A DNA stretch of 16,588 nucleotides from Planctomycetaceae bacterium (GTDB taxonomy: Bacteria; Planctomycetota; Planctomycetia; Pirellulales; JAEUIK01), in the NCBI GenBank assembly GCA_015493185.1, contig WGDQ01000396.1, positions 1-16,588 on the forward strand. Direction: 5' to 3'. Made by a program: the position numbers and the translations under genes. The notes under the pieces are model-generated. The model had not been told where the DNA came from. It saw only the letters and a program-made list of their open reading frames with translations, and did not search any database. Positions 7,977-14,976 of the stretch are shown in pieces. Every line of letters starts with the position of its first letter. Positions within the stretch are counted from its first letter, which is position 1.

Positions 7977-8002
7977 CATCGATGCCGCCGCGGGCGTCGA
8001 TG
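7977..8002 (+). other. Strong hairpin between the glycosyltransferase and AsmA-like genes
   Basis: CATCGATGCC pairs with GGCGTCGATG: ten positions including one T-G wobble, with a 6-nt GC-rich loop. It lies 50 nt after the glycosyltransferase stop and 38 nt before the next start. No T-run follows, so intrinsic termination is unproven. It could be an mRNA 3' stabiliser, a processing site that uncouples expression of the two genes, or a leader element of the AsmA-like gene. Confidence 0.5.
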
Positions 8003-8040
8003 CTCGTGGGCTTCGGGACGCGTGACATCGCAGGGAAAGG

Positions 8041-11000
8041 ATGACTGCGATTTTCCGATCACTGTTCCACGGATGTCGGTCGCTCTTGAAGTGGGGAGTG
8101 ACCTTTACAGTGCTTGTCGCGCTGCCGGCGACGTTCTATGCGCTGTACCGCGTGGACGAGGAGATCCGCATCGAGGTCGAACGCATGCTGGCCGAAAAGT
8201 ACCCGCACCTGGTGGTGCGCGTTCGGTCAGCACGGCGCCGCGGCGACGAAGGAATCGAAATCCGCGGGCTCTCGATCTTCGAGCCCAACGCCACTGAACC
8301 TTCGACCGAGCTGGTCTACATCGACGAGCTTTTCGCGCAGTTTCCCAGCGACTGGCAACATTTGCTCCAAAAGCAGTTCGACGTACGCCGACTCGTGTTT
8401 CGCCGGCCCATCGTTCGCATGAGCCGCCTGCGGGGCGGCGGCTGGAACACGGCGAAGTTGTTGCCGCTGCCGAAGTTTTCCGATCGCTCGCCCGAGATCG
8501 TGGTCGAAGGCGCGACCGTTGAAATCACCGACCCCTATCGTCGTCCGCCTTCACGGCTTGTCGTGCGCGACGCCCATGTGTCGGTTGCCTCGCCTGAAAA
8601 CGACAAAGCCGCTTCAGGGCGGGCCTTCCAGGGCGTTGCCCGGGGCGATCATGTGGGCCAGATCGTCTTTCGGGGCACGTTGGCCAAGGGCGGTCGGCAG
8701 TGGTATCTGGAAAGCACGGTCAAGGATCTGGAGATTTCGCCCGAGCTCGAAGCCTCGCTGCCCGGCGTCGTATCCACGGAAAAAATCGACTGGCTCCGCT
8801 CGTCGCATGCGATTGCCGATGCCTCGGTACGCATCGACTACGACGCGGCGCGACCACAGCCGTTACGATTCGCCGCCAGCGGCCGATTCCGGCGCGGACG
8901 CGTTCGGCATCCGCGCCTCCCCTATCCGCTCAACGATGTTCACGGCCGTTTCGCCTGCGATCAGCACCATTTCGAACTGCAAGAATTCGCTGGCCGCAAC
9001 GGGCCCACGCAGGTGCGGCTCTGGTTGCGGCAGAACGGCTATACGACCAAAAGCCCTTGGCAACTCAAGGCCGACTGCCGGCATCTGGTGGTCAATGCCG
9101 CGCTGCGCGACGCGCTGCCTGCCGAGTGGCGCGAACAGTGGCATCGGTTTCTGCCCGAGGGTGTCGTCGATGTGGAGCTAAGCAGCGAGTTCGACGGCGC
9201 GACCTGGACCCCCCATTGGCGCGTTCACTGCCGCGACATTGCTTTCACGTACTACAAGTTCCCATATCGTCTGGAGCGTGCCACGGGCGTTATCGACCTT
9301 CAGCCCAGCCACGTGCGGCTCGATCTGCTGGCGTACAGCGGCAACGACGAGGTCCGCATCGAAGGGCAGTTTGCCGGCGTCGATCCCGAGGCACCGGGGG
9401 AAATTCGCATCCGGGCTGAGCGCCTGCCGCTAGATCGCAAAATGTTTGCCGCCATGACGCCCAAAATGCGCGAGGTTATCAGCTCCTTCCAGCCAGAAGG
9501 CGAACTTCGCGTCGATGCCCAGTTTTGGCGCCAGGTGGGGCAGGGCGGGCCGTTGCACCATCGTTGGTCGATTGATCTGAATCACGGCAAGGTGCGTTAC
9601 GCGCGGTTTCCGTACCCCCTGGACAACGTGCGCGGCACCATTCTCTGCAACGACAACGAGTGGACTTTCCGCGGTTTCGAGGGCAGCAACGACACGGCCC
9701 ACGTTACTTTAGAGGGTTGGCTGCGAAAGACCTCGGCAGGCTCGCAGTGGTTGGTTGATCTGGAGGGTCAGCGCGTGCCGCTCGAAGCAGAACTGCGCGC
9801 GGCCACACAACCCGCCCTGCAACGTCTTTGGGATGATCTGGCCCTTCGCGGCGCCGTCGATCTCTCAATGCGGCTTCACAAGCAGCCCGCCGACGAGCGG
9901 CCCCGACTCACAGTTCGCGTCCGCCCGCTTGGCGGCGACACGTCGGTCGAGCCCCGCTTTTTCCCCTATCGCTTGGAATCGCTGCGCGGCTCGATTTTGT
10001 ACGACAATGGCAGCCTGGTGATCGAGCAGCTCCGCGCCCGACATGGCCGACTGCAACTTTCTACTCGCGGCCGTTGCGAACTGTTTGCCAACGGAGGATG
10101 GCATGTGCGGCTCGACCGCTTAGACGTGGATCGGCTCGAGTTCGATCGCCAGTTGCGGGCTGCCTTGCCAAGAGAACTGGACGACATGATCGCCCGTTGG
10201 AATCCCAACGGCCCGCTCTACCTGCACGGTACGCTCGATCTTACTTCAGCGGCGTCGCCGACGGCTGATCCCAACGCTGTGGTCGAAACCGCCCGGCCGA
10301 TCCAGGCCACTTGGGATATGGGGGTCGACTTGCATCGGGTTGCCGTGCGTTATGGTGTAGGATTGCAAGACATCAACGGCACCGTGCGGCTGGTCGGACA
10401 GTATCGCCAGCAACAAATCCTTTGCAGCGGCGAACTGCAACTCGATTCGTTCATTTATCGCAACGTGCAGTTCACCGACGTCCGAGGTCCGCTCTGGATC
10501 GACAACGCGCGGGCGCTCTTGGGCACCGAGGCCTCGCGACGCCGCGGCGAGCCGCGGCCTCGTCACGTAACGGCCCGCGTCGTCGGCGGCATGGTCGTTG
10601 GCGATGGATGGATTCGTTTTGGCGAACCGTCGCAGTTCGGCCTGGCGGCTACGCTCAGCGGCGGCGACCTTGCTCAAGTTGCCAAAGAAGCCATGTCCGG
10701 CCGCCAACAACTACGTGGAAAAATCACGGCCGGCATTGAGCTGACCGGCTCAGGCCATGGTCGACACACGCTAAGCGGTCGCGGCTATGTACGGCTTACC
10801 GAGGCAGACATTTACCGATTGCCGCAAATGGTCGCGCTGCTGAAGATTCTCAGCGTTCGCCTGCCAGACACCAACGCTTTCACCGACAGCGATCTCGATT
10901 TCTGGATCGACGCCGGCCACGTCTACTTCAATCGTGTCAATTTCAACGGCGATGCCATCAGCTTGATCGGATCGGGGCAAATGAGTCCTGACGGCAATTT

Positions 11001-11307
11001 GGCGCTCACGTTCTACACCATGGTGGGCCGCACGCGCCTCGATGTGCCGATCGTGCGCGACGTATTTCGCGGTGCGAGCCAGCAGTTCATGCTCGTCCGC
11101 GTGGAGGGCCCCTGGACCGACCCGACCATCCGGCGCGAACCGTTTCCCGGTGTGAATCAGGCACTTGAGCAGATACAAGCCGAACTGATGCAGCGCGGTC
11201 CGCGCCAACGCGTTTTGCCCCGGATCCGGCAGCCACCGTGGCCCACCTCGCCCTCGACAGCCGCTGCAAGGCCGGCGGCTCAACTTCCACGTTTTCCCAG
11301 ACGTTGA
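8041..11307 (+). CDS. AsmA-like modular envelope protein (DUF3971/YhdP/TamB-type)
   Basis: The product has 1088 residues. One N-terminal membrane helix (about 17-36) leaves the rest in the periplasm. The ATG has AGGGAAAGG just upstream (AGGG ends 5 nt before it). A module of about 115 residues repeats. Each begins with a strand and an (F/L)PY(P/R)L block at 293, 407, 523, 641 and, degenerate, 771. A (V/L)xG segment follows, then alternating strands, then a helix and Pro-Gly turn such as ALRDALPAEW at 354 or QLRAALPREL at 704. Residues about 890-1030 resemble the conserved AsmA C-terminal region (LRGKITAGIELTGSG, then a DLDFWID block). The last 35 residues are Pro/Arg-rich. Relatives form long beta-grooves that carry phospholipids between inner and outer membrane; that role is inferred here. 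The upstream glycosyltransferase suggests envelope work. Confidence 0.85.
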   Translation: MTAIFRSLFHGCRSLLKWGVTFTVLVALPATFYALYRVDEEIRIEVERMLAEKYPHLVVRVRSARRRGDEGIEIRGLSIFEPNATEPSTELVYIDELFAQFPSDWQHLLQKQFDVRRLVFRRPIVRMSRLRGGGWNTAKLLPLPKFSDRSPEIVVEGATVEITDPYRRPPSRLVVRDAHVSVASPENDKAASGRAFQGVARGDHVGQIVFRGTLAKGGRQWYLESTVKDLEISPELEASLPGVVSTEKIDWLRSSHAIADASVRIDYDAARPQPLRFAASGRFRRGRVRHPRLPYPLNDVHGRFACDQHHFELQEFAGRNGPTQVRLWLRQNGYTTKSPWQLKADCRHLVVNAALRDALPAEWREQWHRFLPEGVVDVELSSEFDGATWTPHWRVHCRDIAFTYYKFPYRLERATGVIDLQPSHVRLDLLAYSGNDEVRIEGQFAGVDPEAPGEIRIRAERLPLDRKMFAAMTPKMREVISSFQPEGELRVDAQFWRQVGQGGPLHHRWSIDLNHGKVRYARFPYPLDNVRGTILCNDNEWTFRGFEGSNDTAHVTLEGWLRKTSAGSQWLVDLEGQRVPLEAELRAATQPALQRLWDDLALRGAVDLSMRLHKQPADERPRLTVRVRPLGGDTSVEPRFFPYRLESLRGSILYDNGSLVIEQLRARHGRLQLSTRGRCELFANGGWHVRLDRLDVDRLEFDRQLRAALPRELDDMIARWNPNGPLYLHGTLDLTSAASPTADPNAVVETARPIQATWDMGVDLHRVAVRYGVGLQDINGTVRLVGQYRQQQILCSGELQLDSFIYRNVQFTDVRGPLWIDNARALLGTEASRRRGEPRPRHVTARVVGGMVVGDGWIRFGEPSQFGLAATLSGGDLAQVAKEAMSGRQQLRGKITAGIELTGSGHGRHTLSGRGYVRLTEADIYRLPQMVALLKILSVRLPDTNAFTDSDLDFWIDAGHVYFNRVNFNGDAISLIGSGQMSPDGNLALTFYTMVGRTRLDVPIVRDVFRGASQQFMLVRVEGPWTDPTIRREPFPGVNQALEQIQAELMQRGPRQRVLPRIRQPPWPTSPSTAAARPAAQLPRFPRR

Positions 11308-11451
11308 ACGTTCGAAAGCAGGATAAAACCATGCGTTGGTCACGTGGCATTGCAACACCATCGCGCCACCGCTTTGCGACGCAGCGCGATTTCGGCGGCA
11401 AAGATCCGTCGCGACCATGCCGTGACGTTCGGATCGCCATCTTCACGTTTT

Positions 11452-11483
11452 GTGCGAAAAACGCGTTGTGCGGAAAACGCGTG
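11452..11483. repeat. Tandem pair of 16-bp repeats
   Basis: GTGCGAAAAACGCGTT at 11452-11467 is followed directly by GTGCGGAAAACGCGTG at 11468-11483, matching at 14 of 16 positions. It could be a paired protein-binding site or a slippage product. It lies about 70 nt upstream of the candidate small ORF. Confidence 0.7.
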
Positions 11484-11552
11484 GCCTGAGCGGGGCGATT
11501 GTCGAGAATCGGTGCATCAACAGCGACCTATACTTTGTCAAGGAGACGTTTT

Positions 11553-11741
11553 TTGCGGCACGGTCGACGACGAAACGCGATTGGCTTCTTGGTCCTGTTC
11601 GCCGTGCCTCTCAACGCCCTGTGCCGGAAGATGCTTGCCCCCGACGCCACATGGCAGGCATCTGATGGCTGCGGCGCGTTTGTACGATACGGAGGGCAAC
11701 CGCCCAACGTCCGTTGGACCTTGGTGCCTGTTGGGCGCTAG
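11553..11741 (+). CDS. Candidate small membrane or secreted protein, 62 residues
   Basis: A TTG-started frame is preceded by AAGGAG (11540-11545) at 7 nt, one of the best SD sites in the window and close to the spacing used by secure neighbours. The product opens with a basic stretch (RHGRRR at 2-7), then a hydrophobic segment (AIGFLVLFAVPLNAL at 9-23) and Cys24, like a signal peptide or membrane anchor. A polar tail with Trp34, Cys40 and Trp55 follows. Cys24 lacks a proper lipobox. In-frame codons upstream encode SRRRFLRHGRRR, which resembles a twin-arginine signal if an earlier start (such as TTG 11499 or 11535) is used. By eye about two thirds of third positions are G or C. The 3' end overlaps inverted repeats, so the region may instead be a noncoding leader. 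No known family. Confidence 0.38.
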   Translation: MRHGRRRNAIGFLVLFAVPLNALCRKMLAPDATWQASDGCGAFVRYGGQPPNVRWTLVPVGR

Positions 11742-11784
11742 CCACGCGCCGCACGCGCGATTGGCAGGTTCCCACGGTCCAACG
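11701..11784 (+). other. Overlapping inverted repeats, possible pseudoknot or switch
   Basis: Three perfect pairings share bases. CGCCCAAC (11701-11708) matches GTTGGGCG (11730-11737). CCAACG (11704-11709) matches CGTTGG (11712-11717). CGTTGGACC (11712-11720) matches GGTCCAACG (11776-11784). The first and third interleave as in an H-type pseudoknot; the second excludes both, giving an alternative fold. The block ends 69 nt before the ATG of the 109-residue protein. A regulatory RNA role is inference only. Confidence 0.4.
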
Positions 11785-11794
11785 TTCACGAGAA

Positions 11795-11811
11795 CCACGG
11801 ATCGATCGTGG
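11795..11811 (+). other. Short hairpin ahead of the 109-residue protein gene
   Basis: CCACG and CGTGG flank a 7-nt loop containing ATCGAT. It sits 30 nt before the SD of the next gene and adds to the structured leader. Confidence 0.35.
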
Positions 11812-11853
11812 CACTCGAACCAGACCATCCTCTTCGAAGCCAGGAGGAACGCA

Positions 11854-12183
11854 ATGAGTATCGGGCCCTTGGGAGGCATCGGTCCTAGTGCGGCCGGCGC
11901 TCCCTTATCGCAAAGCGCCGGCAGCGAGGTCGATCGGGCGCGGCAAGACACTGCGGCCCAGAAACGCCGCATCCGCAACGATCAGAAGGCCGACGATGCC
12001 GCTGGAATCGCCGCGACAGATGGCGACGACAAAGAGAGCGAAGAACGCGACGCCGACGGCCGACGAATCTGGGAGATCGACGAAAAACAGCAATCGGACG
12101 AACAGGCCGACCAGAACCCCTCCGACGTCAAAAGCAAAGACCCTTCGGGCGACCGCGGCACACACCTCGACCTGAGCGGCTGA
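11854..12183 (+). CDS. Small charged protein of unknown function, 109 residues
   Basis: The start is firm: AGGAGG lies 6 nt before the ATG, the best SD in the window. The frame is open for 170 codons upstream, but that part lacks any protein character. Residues 1-24 are Gly/Pro/Ala/Ser-rich (MSIGPLGGIGPSAAGAPLSQ). Residues 25-60 are a likely helix rich in Arg, Lys, Asp, Gln and Ala. Residues 60-109 are strongly acidic and polar, with DADGRRIWEI at 62-71 the only clearly hydrophobic-anchored motif. There is no signal peptide, no membrane segment and no cysteine, so a soluble, largely disordered cytosolic protein with one helix is likely. I do not recognise the family; it may be a planctomycete-specific conserved protein. 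It stands alone, with 538 bp before dapF. Confidence 0.75.
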   Translation: MSIGPLGGIGPSAAGAPLSQSAGSEVDRARQDTAAQKRRIRNDQKADDAAGIAATDGDDKESEERDADGRRIWEIDEKQQSDEQADQNPSDVKSKDPSGDRGTHLDLSG

Positions 12184-12721
12184 CGCACTTCGAACACACG
12201 CGTGCGACCGTGCGACCCTGCGAACCGGCCATCTGACGTTGCCCACAGATCCACCAACGCCAATCCGTTGCGAGATGCAATGCCGTCCATGCGTGAAGAG
12301 CGAAGCGCTATGGGTAAAGGGCGACGGGCAGCGGGTACCGCGCAGACGGGCCTCCAACGTGCGGAAGACGAGGTGCAATATCCGAGGGAAAGCGGCACAC
12401 CACGGGCGACGATCAAAAAAGGCGTCCGCGAGGCCGCGCGCGAGCGTTTCGGTCGGCGTTGTTCACCTGCGCATCGCCCCGTAGAATGTGCTTGGTTTGC
12501 TCTGCGGTCGTTGTGACTGACAAACGATGCATCTCGGCCGCGATGCGACCACCCACTACGGGCGTTTTCCGCGAACTTTTCCCATTGCCCGATGTCCAGT
12601 AGTTGCAGGCCGCGGCCCCGCAGCGTTGCCGCCTTACCCGAGTGCTTTCCGGACACCAACGGCCAACCCCGCGCGACCGGCGGATGCCGACGAAACACGA
12701 ACAACCGAGGACGCGTTGCTC
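12184..12721. other. 538-bp spacer before dapF, no secure gene
   Basis: Frames here (for example 12202-12516 plus, and an upward extension of the dapF frame from 12527) are Arg/Pro-rich and lack SD sites. A GTGCGACC tandem repeat lies at 12202-12217. No tRNA, terminator with a T-run, or convincing promoter boxes were found. The stretch 12480-12540 is the least GC-rich part and could hold the dapF promoter. Confidence 0.5.
12202..12226. repeat. 8-bp tandem repeat, two and a half units
   Basis: GTGCGACC occurs at 12202-12209 and 12210-12217 and is followed by the imperfect CTGCGAACC. Confidence 0.65.
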
Positions 12722-13609
12722 ATGCGGTTTACCAAAATGCAAGGGGCCGGAAACGACTATGTTTACGTCGACTGCTTCCAGCAACCGGCCCCTGAAAACC
12801 CAGCCCAAACCGCCCGTCAGATTGCCGATCGCCATTTTGGTGTCGGTGGCGATGGCTTGATTTTGATTGAACCGTCCGACGTTGCCGATGCCCGCATGCG
12901 AATGTTCAACGCCGATGGCAGCCAGGCCGAAATGTGCGGCAATGGCATCCGCTGTGTGGCCAAATACGTGTACGACCACGGTATCCAACGCCGTCCGACA
13001 CTGCGCATCGAAACCGACAACGGCGTGCTCGAGGTCGATCTCGAACTCGACGACGCCACGGACAAGGTCGTTCGAGTTCGCGTCGATATGGGCCGACCCG
13101 TACTAGAGGCCAGTCGTATTCCCACCACGTTGCCCGGCAACCCGGTGATCGATGTTCCGTTGCAAGTCGCGGGTCGACAGCTCGAGGTGAGTTGCGTTTC
13201 CATGGGCAACCCTCACTGCATCACGTTTGTCGACCAGCTCACCGACCAGTGGGTGCTCGATATTGGCCCGCAGATCGAAACAGATCCTCACTTTCCCCGC
13301 CGCGTTAATGCCGAGTTTGTCGAGGTGCTAAGCCCAACCGAGGTCCGTCTTCGCGTGTGGGAACGGGGCAGCGGCGAAACGCTGGCCTGCGGCACGGGGG
13401 CCTGCGCCGTTTGTGTCGCGGGTGTGTTAAGTGGCCGTACCGAGCGGCAGATTGTCGCCCATCTGCCCGGTGGCGATTTGCAATTGCACTGGGCCAACGA
13501 CGACGAGCACGTTTATATGACCGGCCCGGCGGTCGAGGTTTTTTCCGGCGAGTGGGATCCTGCCTCCGCAAAAAATGTCCAAGTACAAGAGGCCCATTCC
13601 TCGATGTAA
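12722..13609 (+). CDS. dapF: Diaminopimelate epimerase DapF
   Basis: Cytosolic, cofactor-free epimerase that turns LL- into meso-diaminopimelate, the peptidoglycan cross-link residue and last intermediate before lysine (family knowledge). The 295-residue product shows the two-domain DapF pattern. It starts MRFTKMQGAGNDYVYVD. The first catalytic cysteine is Cys72 in MCGNGIRCVA (71-80), SMGNPHCITFVD is at 160-171, and the second catalytic cysteine is Cys223 in GETLACGTGACA (218-229). The ATG at 12722 matches the family N-terminus. GAGGA lies 10 nt upstream, and a TTG two codons earlier (12716) sits closer to it, so translation may begin there. The open frame farther upstream is not protein-like. 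The DUF374 gene follows 306 bp later on the same strand. Its presence fits a planctomycete with a DAP-type cell wall. Confidence 0.96.
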   Translation: MRFTKMQGAGNDYVYVDCFQQPAPENPAQTARQIADRHFGVGGDGLILIEPSDVADARMRMFNADGSQAEMCGNGIRCVAKYVYDHGIQRRPTLRIETDNGVLEVDLELDDATDKVVRVRVDMGRPVLEASRIPTTLPGNPVIDVPLQVAGRQLEVSCVSMGNPHCITFVDQLTDQWVLDIGPQIETDPHFPRRVNAEFVEVLSPTEVRLRVWERGSGETLACGTGACAVCVAGVLSGRTERQIVAHLPGGDLQLHWANDDEHVYMTGPAVEVFSGEWDPASAKNVQVQEAHSSM

Positions 13610-13915
13610 TCCATTGGGAGACTCTGCCGCTCCAAGACGCACGCTGCATGCGATGGTCGGTCTTCATCTGCTGCCACGAAATCGTCGTTTTCCGGCCGCT
13701 ATCAGCCGCCCACTCCACACCGCCCGATGCCCCTTTTTTACCTGCCCACTGCCGGCCGATGAAAAAGATGCCGATGAAAAAGATCAAGAACATGGCATCG
13801 GGCCGCGTTGTGGCGAGACGAACCGCAAACGTTTTCCGATGAACCGATTCGGTGTGGCACGGCACTGCGGTGTCTGACAAAGTAATGAATCATCCGGCAA
13901 GGAAGCCCGTTACCG
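13610..13915. other. 306-bp spacer between dapF and the DUF374 gene
   Basis: No secure gene. A direct repeat of GATGAAAAAGAT lies at 13758-13784. The minus strand of this repeat reads as a short hydrophobic run (MFLIFFIGIFFIG), but no SD or protein-like continuation supports a gene. No strong terminator follows dapF, so cotranscription of both genes is possible. Confidence 0.5.
13758..13784. repeat. 12-bp direct repeat, period 15
   Basis: GATGAAAAAGAT at 13758-13769 recurs at 13773-13784. It is A-rich in an otherwise GC-rich neighbourhood, about 130 nt before the next start. It may be a slippage duplication or a paired binding site. Confidence 0.7.
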
Positions 13916-14701
13916 ATGAAAATCCGACATCCGCTGCTGACGAACGTGACCGGCCTGCTGGCCTCGACATGGGTTCGTCACTGGATGGGCACGCTCGACT
14001 TCAAGGCCGTCTTTTACGATCCGACGGTCGACCCGGTTCATCCTGGATGCCGAGGCCAGAAGATTTACATTTTCTGGCACGAATACATCTTATTTCCGCT
14101 AAGCCTTCGCGGTCGCAATCATTTGTCGATGTTGCTCAGCCGGCACCACGACGCGGAAATACTCGACCGCGTTGCCATGCACTTGGGCTTTGGCACCGTG
14201 CGGGGATCGACCACCCGCGGCGGCGCGAGTGCATTGCGGGCCATGTTTCGCGCCAGCCGGCATCGGCACCTCACCATCACGCCCGACGGCCCGCGAGGTC
14301 CGCGCCGCACGTTGGCGGCCGGGCCGATCTATCTGGCGGCCCGTCTCGGTATGCCACTGGTTGTCATGGGATTGGGGTACGATCGTCCGTGGCGTGCCTC
14401 GAGTTGGGACCGCTTTGCCGTGCCCCGACCGTTCAGCCGTGCCCGGGCCGTTGTGAGCCCCGAAATCCACGTGCCGCCCAATCTCTGTCGTGACGACATC
14501 GAGCACTTTCGCCTTCGCATCGAGCAACTGATGAACCGGCTCACACACGAAGCCGAGCAGTGGGCCGAATCGGGCAGGCGCCGAGCCGGCGAAGTCCGCG
14601 TTCGCCGACAACCGGCCCGCCATCGTTCGGTCATCGACCACGGCCCGATTAAGAGGTTGCCGATTGCTGTGCAGCGGCCGCTTCAAAAAGATGCGGCGTA
14701 A
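13916..14701 (+). CDS. DUF374-type lysophospholipid-acyltransferase-like protein
   Basis: The 261-residue protein belongs to the DUF374 branch of the LPLAT acyltransferase superfamily. In order it shows a hydrophobic, amphipathic N-terminus (7-25), KIYIFWHEYILFPL at 49-62, the acceptor block SRHHDAEIL at 75-83, and HLGFGTVRGSTTRGG at 89-103. It then has the family hallmark TPDGPRGPRR at 122-131 and a following GPIYLAARLGMPLV stretch. In LPLAT enzymes the His/Asp of the first block is catalytic; His78-Asp79 are the likely equivalents here. Relatives are thought to acylate lipid A or other membrane lipids; the substrate here is unknown. The last 40 residues are Arg-rich and look specific to this lineage. 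The ATG at 13916 fits the family; AAGGAAG lies 10 nt upstream. It lies downstream of dapF and converges with queE. Confidence 0.86.
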   Translation: MKIRHPLLTNVTGLLASTWVRHWMGTLDFKAVFYDPTVDPVHPGCRGQKIYIFWHEYILFPLSLRGRNHLSMLLSRHHDAEILDRVAMHLGFGTVRGSTTRGGASALRAMFRASRHRHLTITPDGPRGPRRTLAAGPIYLAARLGMPLVVMGLGYDRPWRASSWDRFAVPRPFSRARAVVSPEIHVPPNLCRDDIEHFRLRIEQLMNRLTHEAEQWAESGRRRAGEVRVRRQPARHRSVIDHGPIKRLPIAVQRPLQKDAA

Positions 14702-14784
14702 CGCCCCGCCATGACATTCCCCGCCGTTGCGGCCACCTGAAAAACACGTTTTCCCGTGAAGAAGCGTGCCCGATGCGATACGTT

Positions 14785-14832
14785 GTCGGCCGCATTGCTC
14801 CGCCGCCCGCTGCGCCTCGCAATGCGGTTGGC
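14785..14832 (+). other. Strong hairpin in the convergent DUF374-queE gap
   Basis: CCGCATTGC (14790-14798) pairs perfectly with GCAATGCGG (14819-14827) around a 20-nt loop. The stem extends outward five more positions (14785-14789 with 14828-14832), three of them G-T wobbles. The wobbles pair only in plus-strand RNA, so the structure probably belongs to the 3' region of the DUF374 transcript or to a separate RNA. No T-run follows. The full gap is 275 bp and has no secure gene. Confidence 0.5.
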
Positions 14833-14976
14833 GATTCGCTTTGCTCTGGCCGGCGCATCCCGTTTGCTCAACCGAGAGGGAGGTGGTATTCCGGCCCGGT
14901 CCAAAGGGAGCATCGTCCCCACATATGGTTGCAGGGTTTGCCGAAAACAGGGCCGTCCGCGCCGGCCATGCCACGG

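Larger units (their letters stand above)
11308..11853. other. 546-bp spacer with repeats, hairpins and a candidate small ORF
   Basis: It lies between the AsmA-like gene and the 109-residue protein gene. In order it holds a 52-codon plus frame starting at ATG 11331 (AGGA 7 nt upstream, composition not convincing), a 16-bp tandem repeat at 11452-11483, a candidate 62-residue protein at 11553-11741, overlapping inverted repeats at 11701-11784, and a CCACG/CGTGG hairpin at 11795-11811. The density of structure suggests a regulated leader for the downstream gene, but no known riboswitch class is recognisable. Confidence 0.55.

Noticed and set aside
11331..11489. 52-residue plus ORF starting MRWSRGIATPSRH with AGGA 7 nt upstream
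   Set aside because: The start looks acceptable, but the product is a uniform Arg/Ser/Phe-rich string without features; it also runs through the 16-bp tandem repeat.
12527..12721. 65-codon upstream extension of the dapF frame
   Set aside because: DapF proteins begin with the MRFTKMQGAGND-type motif; the upstream part is Arg/Pro-rich without SD.
13759..13880. Minus-strand hydrophobic segment MFLIFFIGIFFIG as a small membrane protein
   Set aside because: The hydrophobicity comes directly from the A-rich 12-bp direct repeat read on the other strand; no SD and the flanking frame is not protein-like.
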